Shown here: positions 25,167-34,088 of the stretch, one piece after another
Layout of the letters: every line of letters begins with the position of its first letter
Position numbering within the stretch: position 1 is the stretch's first letter
Source: an uncultured Phocaeicola sp.
GTDB lineage: Bacteria > Bacteroidota > Bacteroidia > Bacteroidales > Bacteroidaceae
Length of the DNA: 56,494 bases
Reading direction: 5' to 3'
NCBI GenBank assembly: GCA_958434805.1
Contig: CAUBDX010000020.1
Location: 1 to 56,494, forward strand
The notes under the pieces: model-generated
Seen by the model: only the letters and a program-made list of their open reading frames with translations
Told to the model about the DNA's origin: nothing
Database searches by the model: none
Translations under genes and position numbers: made by a program

Positions 25167-25625
25167 ATGATACAGCGCATTCAGACTATTTATTTGTTAA
25201 TTGTAGCTATTTTTTCGGTAGTTATGATGTCTCTTCCGGTGGGTAACTTTATTCCTGCCGAGTATAATATCCCTTCAACAGAGTTGACCAACTTGGCAGT
25301 AGTAGCAGCAGACGGTACGTCCGATTATGCTCCTTGGGCTCTTTTTGCTCTCTTGATTGTGATAGCTGTAGTATCGCTTGTTACTATCTTTTTATATAGA
25401 AAGCGCATGCTTCAGATCCGGTTGACTCTATTCAATATCATTTTATTGGTAGGCTATTATGTGACAATGGTTGTCTTTATTTTTATGCTGAAAGATGAAA
25501 GTTGTACCTTTGTACCATCTTGGTCTGTATGTTTGCCGCTTATTTCTATTATCTTGAACTGGTTGGCTATTCGTGCCATCGGTAAAGATGAGATGCTGGT
25601 AAAAGCTTATGAAAGACTGCGTTAA
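25167..25625 (+). CDS. DUF4293 family membrane protein
   Basis: 152 residues with four TM helices (about 5-25, 62-82, 89-110 and 118-140). Starts MIQRIQTIYLLIVAIFSVVM, typical of DUF4293 proteins in this locus. Function unknown. The region 25077-25166 before it has a short hairpin (CTGTAAAC / GGCTTACAG) but no clear promoter, so it is probably read with bamD and rpoZ. Confidence 0.85.
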   Translation: MIQRIQTIYLLIVAIFSVVMMSLPVGNFIPAEYNIPSTELTNLAVVAADGTSDYAPWALFALLIVIAVVSLVTIFLYRKRMLQIRLTLFNIILLVGYYVTMVVFIFMLKDESCTFVPSWSVCLPLISIILNWLAIRAIGKDEMLVKAYERLR

Positions 25626-25683
25626 GCAATGTTTCAGGCTGGCGTAGAATATGAATGTATTTCTTTAAATCGCTGAAAGCAAT

Positions 25684-25724
25684 AAAAAAGGTCTTGCCCT
25701 ATGAAAATCGGCAAGACCTTTTTT
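25684..25724. terminator. Two-way terminator between DUF4293 and the DEAD-box gene
   Basis: AAAAAAGGTCTTGCC (25684-25698) pairs with GGCAAGACCTTTTTT (25710-25724), a 15-bp stem including its A and T tracts. Confidence 0.93.
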
Positions 25725-25753
25725 ATATATACACTACATTTTGATAATGCGGT

Positions 25754-27019
25754 TTATTTTTTCACTGTTCGTTCTTGATTCCCTTTCTTTTTGTTTGCGT
25801 TTTTCTGTTGGTATCTTTTTCCTCCGTTTCCTTTGTTTTTCCAGTTGTTCCGGCGGCTAGAAGTACGTGGTGTATACGAAGGGGCTTCACCCAATTCTTC
25901 GGGAACAGGAATCTTATAAATTGTTTTTTCAAGGAAATCTTCTATTTGCTTAAAGCGGGTCTGTTCTGTTTCGCTTACAAAAGTAATGGCGCATCCGTCG
26001 TTGTTGGCACGTGCGGTACGTCCGATGCGGTGTACGTAATCTTCGTTATCATGCGGTACATCGTAATTAATTACTAGGCGGATATCATCAATATCAATAC
26101 CGCGGGCCACAATATCAGTAGCTACCAGCATATTGATGCGTCCATTCCGGAATTCATGCATGATAGCCTCCCGTTGGTTTTGTTCTAAGTCGGAGTGCAT
26201 TTCACCGACATTCAACTTTAAGCGTTTTAAAGCCTTGGCTACTTCTTTTACCTTCAGCTTGGAAGAAGCAAATATAATTACGCGTTCAGGAGTCTGCTCC
26301 TTAAACAGGCTTTCAATAATTTTTAATTTTTGCGCTTCATAGCAAATGTAGGCTGCCTGAATAATCTTTTCGGCAGGCTTTGAAACAGCCAGTTTAACCT
26401 CGACAGGATTGTTTAAAATGCTTTTGGCAAGCTGTTGGATTTTGGCTGGCATTGTGGCAGAAAACATAATGGTTTGTCTTTCCTTGGGAAGGTATTTGAC
26501 AATCTGCATAATATCGTCGGCAAATCCCATGTCCAGCATGCGGTCGGCTTCATCTAAGATGAAAAAAGAGACTTTTGATAAATCTACGTAGCCTAGACTT
26601 AAGTGACTAATCAGTCTGCCGGGGGTTGCAATAACCACATCGGCTCCTAAAGTCAGTCCTCTTTTCTCCTGTTCAAACCGGACTCCATCGTTCCCGCCAT
26701 AGACAGCCACGCTTGAGATAGGCATAAAATAAGAAAATCCTTCCATTTGCTGGTCTATCTGCTGTGCTAATTCTCGGGTGGGAGACATGATGATGCAGTT
26801 GATAGCTTCTTCCGGATAAGTTCCTTTACTGAGCTGGTTAAGTACAGGCAGTAAGTAGGCTGCAGTCTTTCCGGTTCCGGTTTGAGCGACTCCAATTAAA
26901 TCATGTCCTTCAAGTAAAACCGGAATGGTATGTTCTTGCACTGGAGTACATTCCTGAAAGTTCATGGCATCCAATGCTTGTAAAACACTGTCTTCTAAAT
27001 TAAGTTCTGAAAACGTCAT
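25754..27019 (-). CDS. DEAD-box RNA helicase, RhlE-like
   Basis: 421 residues. All core motifs are present: AQTGTGKT (I), PTRELAQQ (Ia), TPGR (Ib), DEAD (II), SAT (III), the ARGIDID motif (V) and HRIGRTAR (VI), then a basic, asparagine-rich C-terminal tail of about 50 residues. Likely unwinds RNA in ribosome assembly or decay. It lies 24 bp after serB on the same strand and probably shares its transcript. Confidence 0.95.
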   Translation of the reverse strand: MTFSELNLEDSVLQALDAMNFQECTPVQEHTIPVLLEGHDLIGVAQTGTGKTAAYLLPVLNQLSKGTYPEEAINCIIMSPTRELAQQIDQQMEGFSYFMPISSVAVYGGNDGVRFEQEKRGLTLGADVVIATPGRLISHLSLGYVDLSKVSFFILDEADRMLDMGFADDIMQIVKYLPKERQTIMFSATMPAKIQQLAKSILNNPVEVKLAVSKPAEKIIQAAYICYEAQKLKIIESLFKEQTPERVIIFASSKLKVKEVAKALKRLKLNVGEMHSDLEQNQREAIMHEFRNGRINMLVATDIVARGIDIDDIRLVINYDVPHDNEDYVHRIGRTARANNDGCAITFVSETEQTRFKQIEDFLEKTIYKIPVPEELGEAPSYTPRTSSRRNNWKNKGNGGKRYQQKNANKKKGNQERTVKK

Positions 27020-27043
27020 ATTGATTTTTTTCGCTGTTTTTAT

Positions 27044-28276
27044 TTATAGTTTGCCGCGCTCTTCTAAATAAGAATCTTTGAATCCGAGGAAATATAAAAC
27101 TCCGTCTAGCCCGATTGTGTTGATAGACTGCTGTGCGTTGGCTACAACTTTAGGCTTGGCATGAAAGGCAATTCCTAATCCGGCGACTGAAAGCATGGGC
27201 AAATCGTTTGCTCCATCGCCAACGGCAATGGTTTGGGCAATGTCTACATTCTCAACTTGCGCCAATAACTGTAGTAATTCAGCTTTGCGCTTTCCGTCAA
27301 CAATATTTCCCAGATACTTTCCGGTTAATTTCCCGTCGACAATTTCAAGCTGGTTGGCGTATACGTAATCAATGCCAAATTTTTCCTTCAGATAGTTGCC
27401 GAAATACGTAAACCCTCCAGAAAGAATGGCTATTTTATATCCGTAGCGTTTGAGTACATACATCAGTCGTTCCACTCCTTCAGTGATAGGGAGGTTTACG
27501 GCTATGTCATGCATCACTGATTCGTCTAATCCCTTTAATAAAGCCACCCGTTCCTTGAAGCTTTCAATGAAATCGATTTCTCCTCTCATGGCTCTTTCAG
27601 TAATCTCTCTGACTTGAGGACCGACTCCAGCCCTTTCGGCCAGTTCATCAATTACTTCTGTCTCAATGAGTGTAGAATCCATATCAAAGCAAATCAGACG
27701 TCGCATGCGGCGATACATGTTGTCTTGTTGGAAGGAGAAATCCATAGCCAATGAGCTGCTCAGCTGCATCAGTTTTCTTTGCAATTCCTCTTTGTCTTTA
27801 GGAGTTCCTCTGACTGAAAATTCGATACAGGCTCTGACATTGGCCTTTTTCTCATCCAGAGGAATACGCCCGGTCAGTCGTCGTATACCGTCAATATTCA
27901 GTTGCTGTTCTGCCAATAACCGGGTGGCTCCGGCTATTTGTCCGGCAGTTAGCTTGCGCCCCAGCAAGGTAAGGATATAACGGTTTTTCCCCTGCATGTT
28001 AACCCATTCTTCATATTCTTCAGAAGAAATAGGGTAGAAGCGTATATTGATGCCTAATGAAGAAGCTTTGAAAAGCAAATCCTTCATGATGTTTCCGGAA
28101 TCTTTGTCGTTACATTTAAACAAGATACCTAATGATAATGTGCTGTGAATGTCTGCCTGACCGATATCCATGATATCGACATCATATTTTGATAAGATGT
28201 CAGTGACCGAAGCGGTGAGCCCCGGACGGTCTAATCCGCTGATGCGAATCAGTATCAGTTCTGTTTTGCTTTCCAT
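27044..28276 (-). CDS. serB: Phosphoserine phosphatase with N-terminal ACT domains
   Basis: Last step of serine synthesis: phosphoserine to serine. 410 residues with two ACT-type regions (about 8-85 and 98-175) and a HAD phosphatase domain starting FDMDSTLIETE, with the nucleophile D198 and D200, then AILSGGFTYF and GDGANDLPML. The double-ACT form resembles the SerB2 type, in which serine or other amino acids may regulate activity. Upstream gene of the DEAD-box helicase. Confidence 0.95.
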   Translation of the reverse strand: MESKTELILIRISGLDRPGLTASVTDILSKYDVDIMDIGQADIHSTLSLGILFKCNDKDSGNIMKDLLFKASSLGINIRFYPISSEEYEEWVNMQGKNRYILTLLGRKLTAGQIAGATRLLAEQQLNIDGIRRLTGRIPLDEKKANVRACIEFSVRGTPKDKEELQRKLMQLSSSLAMDFSFQQDNMYRRMRRLICFDMDSTLIETEVIDELAERAGVGPQVREITERAMRGEIDFIESFKERVALLKGLDESVMHDIAVNLPITEGVERLMYVLKRYGYKIAILSGGFTYFGNYLKEKFGIDYVYANQLEIVDGKLTGKYLGNIVDGKRKAELLQLLAQVENVDIAQTIAVGDGANDLPMLSVAGLGIAFHAKPKVVANAQQSINTIGLDGVLYFLGFKDSYLEERGKL

Positions 28277-28299
28277 ATAATCTATACTACTCTATTTAT

Positions 28300-28328
28300 G
28301 CAAATGTACAAATTATATTGTACGCAAA
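28300..28328 (-). promoter_or_regulatory. Promoter and palindrome before serB
   Basis: Minus strand TACATTTGC (28308-28300) is a perfect -7 element, with TTTG at 28328-28325. An inverted repeat GTACAA (28306-28311) / TTGTAC (28318-28323) overlaps the promoter and could be an operator. Confidence 0.5.
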
Positions 28329-28436
28329 GCCGCATTGTGGATGGGTTTTTATCAGTGTTTTCCTTATTTTTGGCTAAAAACATGCTGCAAAACATAAAAA
28401 GTTGTTGATTTTGATGTTTGTTTCAAAGAAAAGCTC

Positions 28437-28445
28437 TATCTTTGC
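28437..28445 (+). promoter_or_regulatory. -7 element before the thioredoxin-fold gene
   Basis: TATCTTTGC, perfect match. The start codon is 120 bp downstream, leaving a long leader. Confidence 0.6.
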
Positions 28446-28506
28446 CTCCAAATTCTAAAAGATGGTGGGTCTTTATCTGCGAAGAATCATCAAAAGAAGC
28501 AATGTT

Positions 28507-28540
28507 CCGGGTAGAATTTACTGTCAGTCGGCAGTCCCGG
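28507..28540 (+). promoter_or_regulatory. Hairpin in the leader of the thioredoxin-fold gene
   Basis: CCGGG (28507-28511) pairs with CCCGG (28536-28540), and inside, ACTG (28520-28523) pairs with CAGT (28532-28535) around an 8-nt loop. It lies 25 bp before the start codon with no T-tract. It does not match a riboswitch class I know. Confidence 0.4.
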
Positions 28541-28565
28541 ATAGTATTAACTAAAATCAAATTAC

Positions 28566-29060
28566 ATGATTAAAAATGTAACGTGGTTTTTTGTTGTATT
28601 AGTATTGGGCTCTTTTATTTCCCTTTCGTTTCGGAATAAGAGCACTTTAACAGAGAAGTTAGCTTTGGGTGAAAAGGTGCCAGAGTTGGTTCTTTGTAAT
28701 GAATCGCAGCCGCTTAACCTGCGAGCCGCTGAAGGCGGTTATTTATTGTTAAGCTTTTGGGCGAGCTATGATGCTGTATCGCGTGAGAGAAACGCAATGC
28801 TGAATCATACTATTCAAGGAAAAGCTCGCGTGGATATGATTTCTATTTCATTCGACCGTTACCGTTCGGTGTATGATGCGGCGGTGCAGCAAGATGGAAT
28901 TCAAGGTTCTGCTTGCTATTTGGAAATAGATGGCGAAAATTCGGATGCTTTTAAGGCGTATGACCTGAAAAGTGGTTTTAAAAACTATTTAATAGATAGT
29001 AAAGGGGTTATCGTTGCAAAAAATGTAACTGCAGCCGAGTTGTCTGCTTATTTAAACTGA
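28566..29060 (+). CDS. Thioredoxin-fold protein without the CxxC pair
   Basis: 164 residues. One N-terminal membrane anchor or uncleaved signal (about 5-22), then a TlpA-like thioredoxin fold: GEKVPELVL, LLLSFWASYDAVSRERN, the FDRYR strand region and NYLIDSKGVIVAKN, which includes the usual place for a cis-Pro loop. Where TlpA has WCGPC, this protein has Y68-D69-A70-V71-S72, so both redox cysteines are replaced (Asp69 and Ser72). It cannot be a classical thiol-disulfide enzyme. A binding or chaperone-like role is possible. Single-gene unit with its own leader and terminator. Confidence 0.82.
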   Translation: MIKNVTWFFVVLVLGSFISLSFRNKSTLTEKLALGEKVPELVLCNESQPLNLRAAEGGYLLLSFWASYDAVSRERNAMLNHTIQGKARVDMISISFDRYRSVYDAAVQQDGIQGSACYLEIDGENSDAFKAYDLKSGFKNYLIDSKGVIVAKNVTAAELSAYLN

Positions 29061-29104
29061 TAAGCGGAGTTCTGTTAGAAAAGAAGTGAATACAACAAAA
29101 AGCA

Positions 29105-29152
29105 AAGGTTGCGATGTAAGAACAAAAAACTGTTCTCATTGCAACTTTTTTT
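29105..29152 (+). terminator. Terminator of the thioredoxin-fold gene
   Basis: AGGTTGC (29106-29112) pairs with GCAACTT and the stem extends through GAAC-type pairs to a loop of A; followed by seven T. Confidence 0.8.
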
Positions 29153-29153
29153 G

Positions 29154-29435
29154 TTTCCGGAAGAATCATTCCTATATATATAAAGGTGTTTTCTGATAAT
29201 GGCTGGGCTTACGGAGTTTCTGGTATAAACCCGAACGATGCCGATATCGGGAGGTGTTTGGAGAAAATAATAGAGGATAAACTGATTCGTTTCAATAGGA
29301 AAAGGGCTGGATAGTGATTATTATTGAACTTTTTTTAAAAATAGAGGCGAATAAGTTTGTTGAGTCATAATCTTTCATTACTTTTATATCGGGAACAGAA
29401 ACAAATACGTTAAACTCTTAATTTTTTAGACTACT
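29154..29435. other. Mostly non-coding gap with a possible 43-codon remnant
   Basis: A GTG at 29186 opens a frame to TAG at 29312 that reads like protein (GWAYGVSGINPNDADIG), with no ATG and no ribosome site. It may be a decayed gene end. The rest, up to the HTH-like gene at 29436, is AT-rich with no clear promoter. Confidence 0.3.
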
Positions 29436-29693
29436 ATGAACAGAACAATAACTTTTAATGAACTTCGTAAAATCAAAGATTCATTACCCTCAGGAAGTAT
29501 GCACCGTATTGCTGACGAATTAAATCTGAGTGTAGAAACCGTGCGAAACTTCTTTGGAGGACATAATTTTAAAGATGGTAAGAGTGTAGGTATTCATTTG
29601 GAGCCGGGACCGGATGGCGGTTTGGTAATGTTAGATGATACAACTGTTCTTGATAAAGCTATAGCTATATTGAAAGAAGAACAGAGCGCATAA
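29436..29693 (+). CDS. Small helix-turn-helix-like protein
   Basis: 85 residues. SMHRIADELNLSVETVRNFF has the spacing of a helix-turn-helix (helix, turn near LNLS, recognition helix), after which comes a glycine-rich loop GPDGGLVMLDD and a C-terminal helix. I know similar short proteins from many Bacteroidales but not a function. It is followed by a terminator and a DUF2007-Usp gene. DNA binding is likely, not shown. Confidence 0.75.
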   Translation: MNRTITFNELRKIKDSLPSGSMHRIADELNLSVETVRNFFGGHNFKDGKSVGIHLEPGPDGGLVMLDDTTVLDKAIAILKEEQSA

Positions 29694-29706
29694 AAAATGA
29701 ACGAAT

Positions 29707-29740
29707 AATCCCGGCTATGTAATTTTGGCTGGGATTTTTT
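29707..29740 (+). terminator. Terminator after the HTH-like gene
   Basis: AATCCCGGC (29707-29715) pairs with GCTGGGATT (29728-29736), 9 bp with one G-T pair, then six T. Confidence 0.82.
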
Positions 29741-29768
29741 ATCTGTTTAACCTTAAAAACTATGCCTT

Positions 29769-30896
29769 ATGGAAGAGAAATTAGTGACATTAGCAATCTT
29801 GACGTATTCAAAAGCCCAGATTCTTAAAAATGTGCTTGAGAATGAAGGTATTGAGGCATATATTCATAATGTCAATCTTATCCAACCCGTTGTTTCGTCG
29901 GGGGTGAGAATTCGGATTAAGGAAAGTGATTTGCCTCGTGCTTTGAAAGTTATCGAAAGTTCTGCATGGCTGGCAGATGAGGTGGTAAAAGAAGAAACTC
30001 CGCAATCGGAACAGCGAAGCCGGAAGATACTTATACCGGTAGATTTTTCTGGCTATTCAATGAAGGCATGTGAGTTTGGCTTTAATTTTGCAAATGAAAT
30101 TCATGCTGAAATTGTTCTAATGCATGTATATTTCAGTCCGATTTATATGCCGAGCCTGCAATATGCAACAGAAGGTTATGGAGTTCCCATGGAGCGTGAT
30201 ATGGGAATTAAGTCTATGCTGGAAAGCATACATATACAGTTGAACAAATTGATAGAAGATATCAAAAACCGAATCTCCAAAGGAGAGATGCCTGATGTAA
30301 AATATACTTGCCTGCTCCGTGAAGGAGTGCCCGAAGAAGAGATATTGCATTATGCCCGCTATGAAAAGCCACTGATGATTGTTATGGGAACCCGTGGGCA
30401 GGGGGAAAAGGAACTTGATCTGATTGGAAGCGTGACGGCTGAAATCATAGAGCGCAGTCCGACTTTTGTTTATGCCATACCTGAACATATAAAATCAAAA
30501 AATTTTAGAGACATACAAAAGGTGGCATTTATTACCAATTTTGACCAGCGTGATTTAATTGCATTCGATTCGCTTATTACGACATTCCAAGATTATAAGT
30601 TTAAGATTTCTTTTATTCATTTGAATACAGATGCACACCGCCGCACTTGGAATGAAATCAAATTGGCGGGGATTAAAGAGTACTTTAAAAAACAATATCC
30701 GCAGCTGGATATTTGCTATAATGTGGTGACTGAAGATCACTTGCTGAGTAATCTGGAGGACTATGTAAAGCAAGAACAGATTGATGTGCTTTGCATTACC
30801 AATTACAAGCGGAATATTTTTGCCCGTCTGTTTAATCCAAGTATTGCACGTAAAATGATATTCCACTCAAATACACCTATTTTAGTAATAAAATAA
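29769..30896 (+). CDS. DUF2007 domain fused to tandem universal stress protein domains
   Basis: 375 residues. The first about 75 residues match a DUF2007-type ferredoxin-like domain (LATLILTYSKAQI-like start, VRIRIKESDLPRAL). Then come two UspA-like domains (about 85-235 and 243-375). The first keeps the nucleotide-binding loop GTRGQGEKELDLIGS; the second lacks it and looks degenerate, with LVIK at the end. Cytoplasmic, probably a stress or nucleotide sensor. Its own terminator follows. Confidence 0.85.
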   Translation: MEEKLVTLAILTYSKAQILKNVLENEGIEAYIHNVNLIQPVVSSGVRIRIKESDLPRALKVIESSAWLADEVVKEETPQSEQRSRKILIPVDFSGYSMKACEFGFNFANEIHAEIVLMHVYFSPIYMPSLQYATEGYGVPMERDMGIKSMLESIHIQLNKLIEDIKNRISKGEMPDVKYTCLLREGVPEEEILHYARYEKPLMIVMGTRGQGEKELDLIGSVTAEIIERSPTFVYAIPEHIKSKNFRDIQKVAFITNFDQRDLIAFDSLITTFQDYKFKISFIHLNTDAHRRTWNEIKLAGIKEYFKKQYPQLDICYNVVTEDHLLSNLEDYVKQEQIDVLCITNYKRNIFARLFNPSIARKMIFHSNTPILVIK

Positions 30897-30916
30897 TTTG
30901 AAGTTGAATCAGATTG

Positions 30917-30953
30917 AAGCGCCTTGACATTCTTTTGTCAGGCGCTTGTCTTT
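30917..30953 (+). terminator. Terminator of the Usp gene
   Basis: AAGCGCCT (30917-30924) with AGGCGCTT (30940-30947), extended by GACA/TGTC across one bulged T; a T-rich stretch follows. Confidence 0.82.
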
Positions 30954-31062
30954 TTCTTCAAGATGCCTATGCTGTTTTTCATATATTGTTTCTTCTATAA
31001 ATATTCCTCTAAAGGGAAAGCATTTCTTTATTCTGTCGGTGTAAATTCTTAGTTTTTTTGTC

Positions 31063-31070
31063 TAAATTTG
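31063..31070 (+). promoter_or_regulatory. -7 element before the AsmA-like gene
   Basis: TAAATTTG, full match, 23 bp before the ATG at 31094. It rules out a start at a TTG at 31058. Confidence 0.55.
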
Positions 31071-31093
31071 TATGGATACAAAAACTAAAAATT

Positions 31094-34087
31094 ATGAATC
31101 AAAGATTGTTTGGAATTTTAAAGATATCTCTTCTTGCTTTAGGAACATTGGCTGTAGTTTTGCTGATAGGAATAACTGTGGCAATCAATTTTATATTTAC
31201 TTCAGAGAAGCTGACACCGATGGTGCTGAAAGTCGCTAATTCATCGATGAACGCCAAATTGGATATGGAACGGGTAGAACTGACTTTTTTCTCTACATTT
31301 CCACGCTTGGGGTTACAGTTGACTCAAGGTTCTTTGGTCTCGAAAGCGGAGCGTGATACATTATGGGAAAAAACGGATTCTTTGGTGGCATTTAAGAAAT
31401 GTGTAGTTGTTGTAAATCCCCTTGACTACTTATGCAACAAGAAAATAAACCTCCGTTATCTCGGACTGGAAGATGCTTCTGTGTATGCATATAAAGGAAA
31501 GAACGGAGTAGCTAACTGGGATATTGCCTTGGCTGATACGGTGGCTCAGGCAGATACCTTGGAAAAAACAGAGGAAGCTCCGGTTTCAGAAATAGAAATT
31601 AACCGGGTCTCGCTGAAGCGGGCAAATGTGGTTTTTGATGATAGGGATACCCGCGTCTATGCAAATTTGAAAAATGCAAATTTAACATTAAAGGCTTCTC
31701 TGAGAAAAGAGCATCTGATGATGGAAACGGAGTTTAGCAATGAAAATATTTTATTCTGGCAGGATGGACAGCTGCTGATAAATAAAGTTGCTGTAGAGCT
31801 GAAGACAACCTTGGATTTGAACCATTCGGCTGGAGTGCTTGCATTGCATGATACTCGCTTGTCTGTCAATGGCATAGAGCTCGATGTTGATGGAACGTTG
31901 AAACGAGATAGCCTGAAACAGGCAGCCGATGTAAACTTAACGTATAGTCTTCATGCTCCTTCTCTGAAAACGGTACTCTATATGATACCGGAAAGTATAG
32001 TGAAGAAAGAAGAAGTGAATGCAGAAGGAGAGGTGTTGATTAATGGCGCATTGAAAGGGTGGTATGGAAAAGGACAGATGCCTGTTGCTACGCTGAGCGT
32101 GAAGATAAAAGAAGCTGCCGCTAAATATACAAAGCTTCCTTATGGGGTTGATAAATTTGAAGCGGATTTTTATAGTTATATTGATTTGATGAAAAAAACA
32201 CCCTCGTATGCCGATTTGAAAATTTTTCATTTTCAAGGAGCTCATACCGATGTATTGGCAGAGGCTAAAATTCAGGACTTATTGGGCGATCCGGATATTA
32301 AATTTAAAACAAAATCGGTAATCGACCTTACAGCATTGGCGCAGACCTTTCCTTTGCAGGAGGGAGTGGAAATTAAGGGGAAGGTGAATGCCGACCTGAA
32401 CTTACATTGCCGGTTGTCTTCACTCAAGAGGCAGGATTTTGGGCGTGTTCGCTTGGCTGGAAAGTTGGGTATAGATGAATTATCTCTGCGTGACAAAGCG
32501 AAAAACTTTGAGTTTACAAGCGACGCCACATTAGATTTTACGGGAGATGAGTCTTTAGTGGCCAATGCGGAGATTAAGCAAGTGGCACTTCGCTCGCCGA
32601 AATTAACATCAGATATAGAGCGTTTGAAAGCTACGCTTAAATCGTCTAACCCCCAAGATACAACTCGTATTGTCAGTTTGGAATGTAAGCTTGAACTGAA
32701 CCGTATGAAGGGGAAATTTAACGACTCATTGGCTGTTTTTACGCGTAAGATGAATGCGACTGTAAGCATTGATCCAAGTAAGCAGAATCCCGTAATGCCC
32801 CAAATTAAGCTGGCTATGGAGACGGATACTATATTCTGCCGGATGGGGCAAACAAGGCTCGGAATGGATAAAGGCGGATTCGGACTCAAGGCAGAAAAGG
32901 TCAGTGATTCGTTGTGGCTGCCTAAAGGCATCATCGGTTTCCGGCATTTGGTAGTCCGTGTGCCGGAATTTGCTTTGCCCATTCATATGGAAAAGACTTC
33001 AGTGACAGTGGGAAACCGAAAAATTACATTGCAGAATGCTTCGATGAAAGTAGGGCATTCGGATATAACTGCAACTGGAGTTATTCATGATTTGTATGGC
33101 GTGATGAAGAAGAAAAAAACGCTGAAAGCAACCTTGGAACTTCATTCTCATAAACTGGACTGTAATCAGTTGATAAATTCGCTTAATTTTCCGGAAGATA
33201 CGTTGCAGGTAGAAGCAGATACGGTAAGCAGCAATGCTCCGATGGAACTCTTTGTCATACCTCATAATGTAGATGCAGAATTGCGGACAAAACTGGAAAA
33301 GGTTACGTATGGGAAGATGACTTTTGAAAATGTTTGCGGAGATGTAGATGTCCGGAATCAGGCTGTCCACTTGAAAAAACTTACAATGAGAGGTTTGGAT
33401 GCCGATATGCAGGCTACGGTCGTATATCGGGCTAGGCAGAAGTCAAGGGGATATGCTGGTTTTGATTTCAGACTGAAGGGCATTAACGTCGGTAAACTGG
33501 TGGATTTTGCTCCGGCTTTGGACACCATTGTTCCTATGCTCCGTTCGTTTAAAGGTATAGTGAATTTTGAAGCGGCAGCCGAAGCCGTTCTTGACTCAAA
33601 TCTGAATATAAAAATACCGACATTGCGTTCGGCTATGCACATCAAGGGAGACAGTCTGGTGCTTATGGATGGAGAGACTTTTGCGGAAATCTCAAAGATG
33701 CTTTTGTTTAAAAATAAAAAGCGGAATGTCTTTGACAGTATTGCCGTTAATCTGATTGTAGAAGATGGAAATGTAACTGTATATCCATTTGTGGTTCAAA
33801 TAGATCGTTATAAAGCGGCTGTTGGGGGAAATCAGGGTCTGGACATGAACTTCAATTATCATATTTCCATCTTAAAATCTCCGATTCCTTTTAAGCTGGG
33901 ATTAAATATATCGGGTAATTTGGATAAGATGAAATTCCGCTTGGGAAAGGCTAAATATAAAGATGATGTCACGCCGGTGGCTATTCACCGTGTTGACAGT
34001 ACGCGTATAAATATGGGGCGGAATATTGTAGACGATTTTGAAAAAGTAATGAAACGAGGTGGACATATACCGAAAAAGGCAGAATGA
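31094..34087 (+). CDS. AsmA-like membrane-anchored protein
   Basis: 997 residues from the ATG at 31094. One N-terminal TM helix (about 8-32), then a very long periplasmic part of repeating beta strands with alternating polar and hydrophobic residues, the pattern of AsmA / TamB-type lipid-transport rods, and a C-terminal AsmA-like segment with FNYHISILKSPIPFKLGLNI. Family members move or restrict phospholipids between inner and outer membranes; in Bacteroidetes the exact role is open. Convergent with folK; ends one base before it. Confidence 0.85.
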   Translation: MNQRLFGILKISLLALGTLAVVLLIGITVAINFIFTSEKLTPMVLKVANSSMNAKLDMERVELTFFSTFPRLGLQLTQGSLVSKAERDTLWEKTDSLVAFKKCVVVVNPLDYLCNKKINLRYLGLEDASVYAYKGKNGVANWDIALADTVAQADTLEKTEEAPVSEIEINRVSLKRANVVFDDRDTRVYANLKNANLTLKASLRKEHLMMETEFSNENILFWQDGQLLINKVAVELKTTLDLNHSAGVLALHDTRLSVNGIELDVDGTLKRDSLKQAADVNLTYSLHAPSLKTVLYMIPESIVKKEEVNAEGEVLINGALKGWYGKGQMPVATLSVKIKEAAAKYTKLPYGVDKFEADFYSYIDLMKKTPSYADLKIFHFQGAHTDVLAEAKIQDLLGDPDIKFKTKSVIDLTALAQTFPLQEGVEIKGKVNADLNLHCRLSSLKRQDFGRVRLAGKLGIDELSLRDKAKNFEFTSDATLDFTGDESLVANAEIKQVALRSPKLTSDIERLKATLKSSNPQDTTRIVSLECKLELNRMKGKFNDSLAVFTRKMNATVSIDPSKQNPVMPQIKLAMETDTIFCRMGQTRLGMDKGGFGLKAEKVSDSLWLPKGIIGFRHLVVRVPEFALPIHMEKTSVTVGNRKITLQNASMKVGHSDITATGVIHDLYGVMKKKKTLKATLELHSHKLDCNQLINSLNFPEDTLQVEADTVSSNAPMELFVIPHNVDAELRTKLEKVTYGKMTFENVCGDVDVRNQAVHLKKLTMRGLDADMQATVVYRARQKSRGYAGFDFRLKGINVGKLVDFAPALDTIVPMLRSFKGIVNFEAAAEAVLDSNLNIKIPTLRSAMHIKGDSLVLMDGETFAEISKMLLFKNKKRNVFDSIAVNLIVEDGNVTVYPFVVQIDRYKAAVGGNQGLDMNFNYHISILKSPIPFKLGLNISGNLDKMKFRLGKAKYKDDVTPVAIHRVDSTRINMGRNIVDDFEKVMKRGGHIPKKAE

Positions 34088-34088
34088 T

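Noticed and set aside
28446..28565. Known riboswitch (TPP, cobalamin, SAM) in the leader
   Set aside because: None of the conserved core sequences of these classes is visible.
32272..32982. 236-codon minus-strand frame inside the AsmA-like gene
   Set aside because: Serine and leucine rich shadow of a beta-repeat protein; no start signal or family features.
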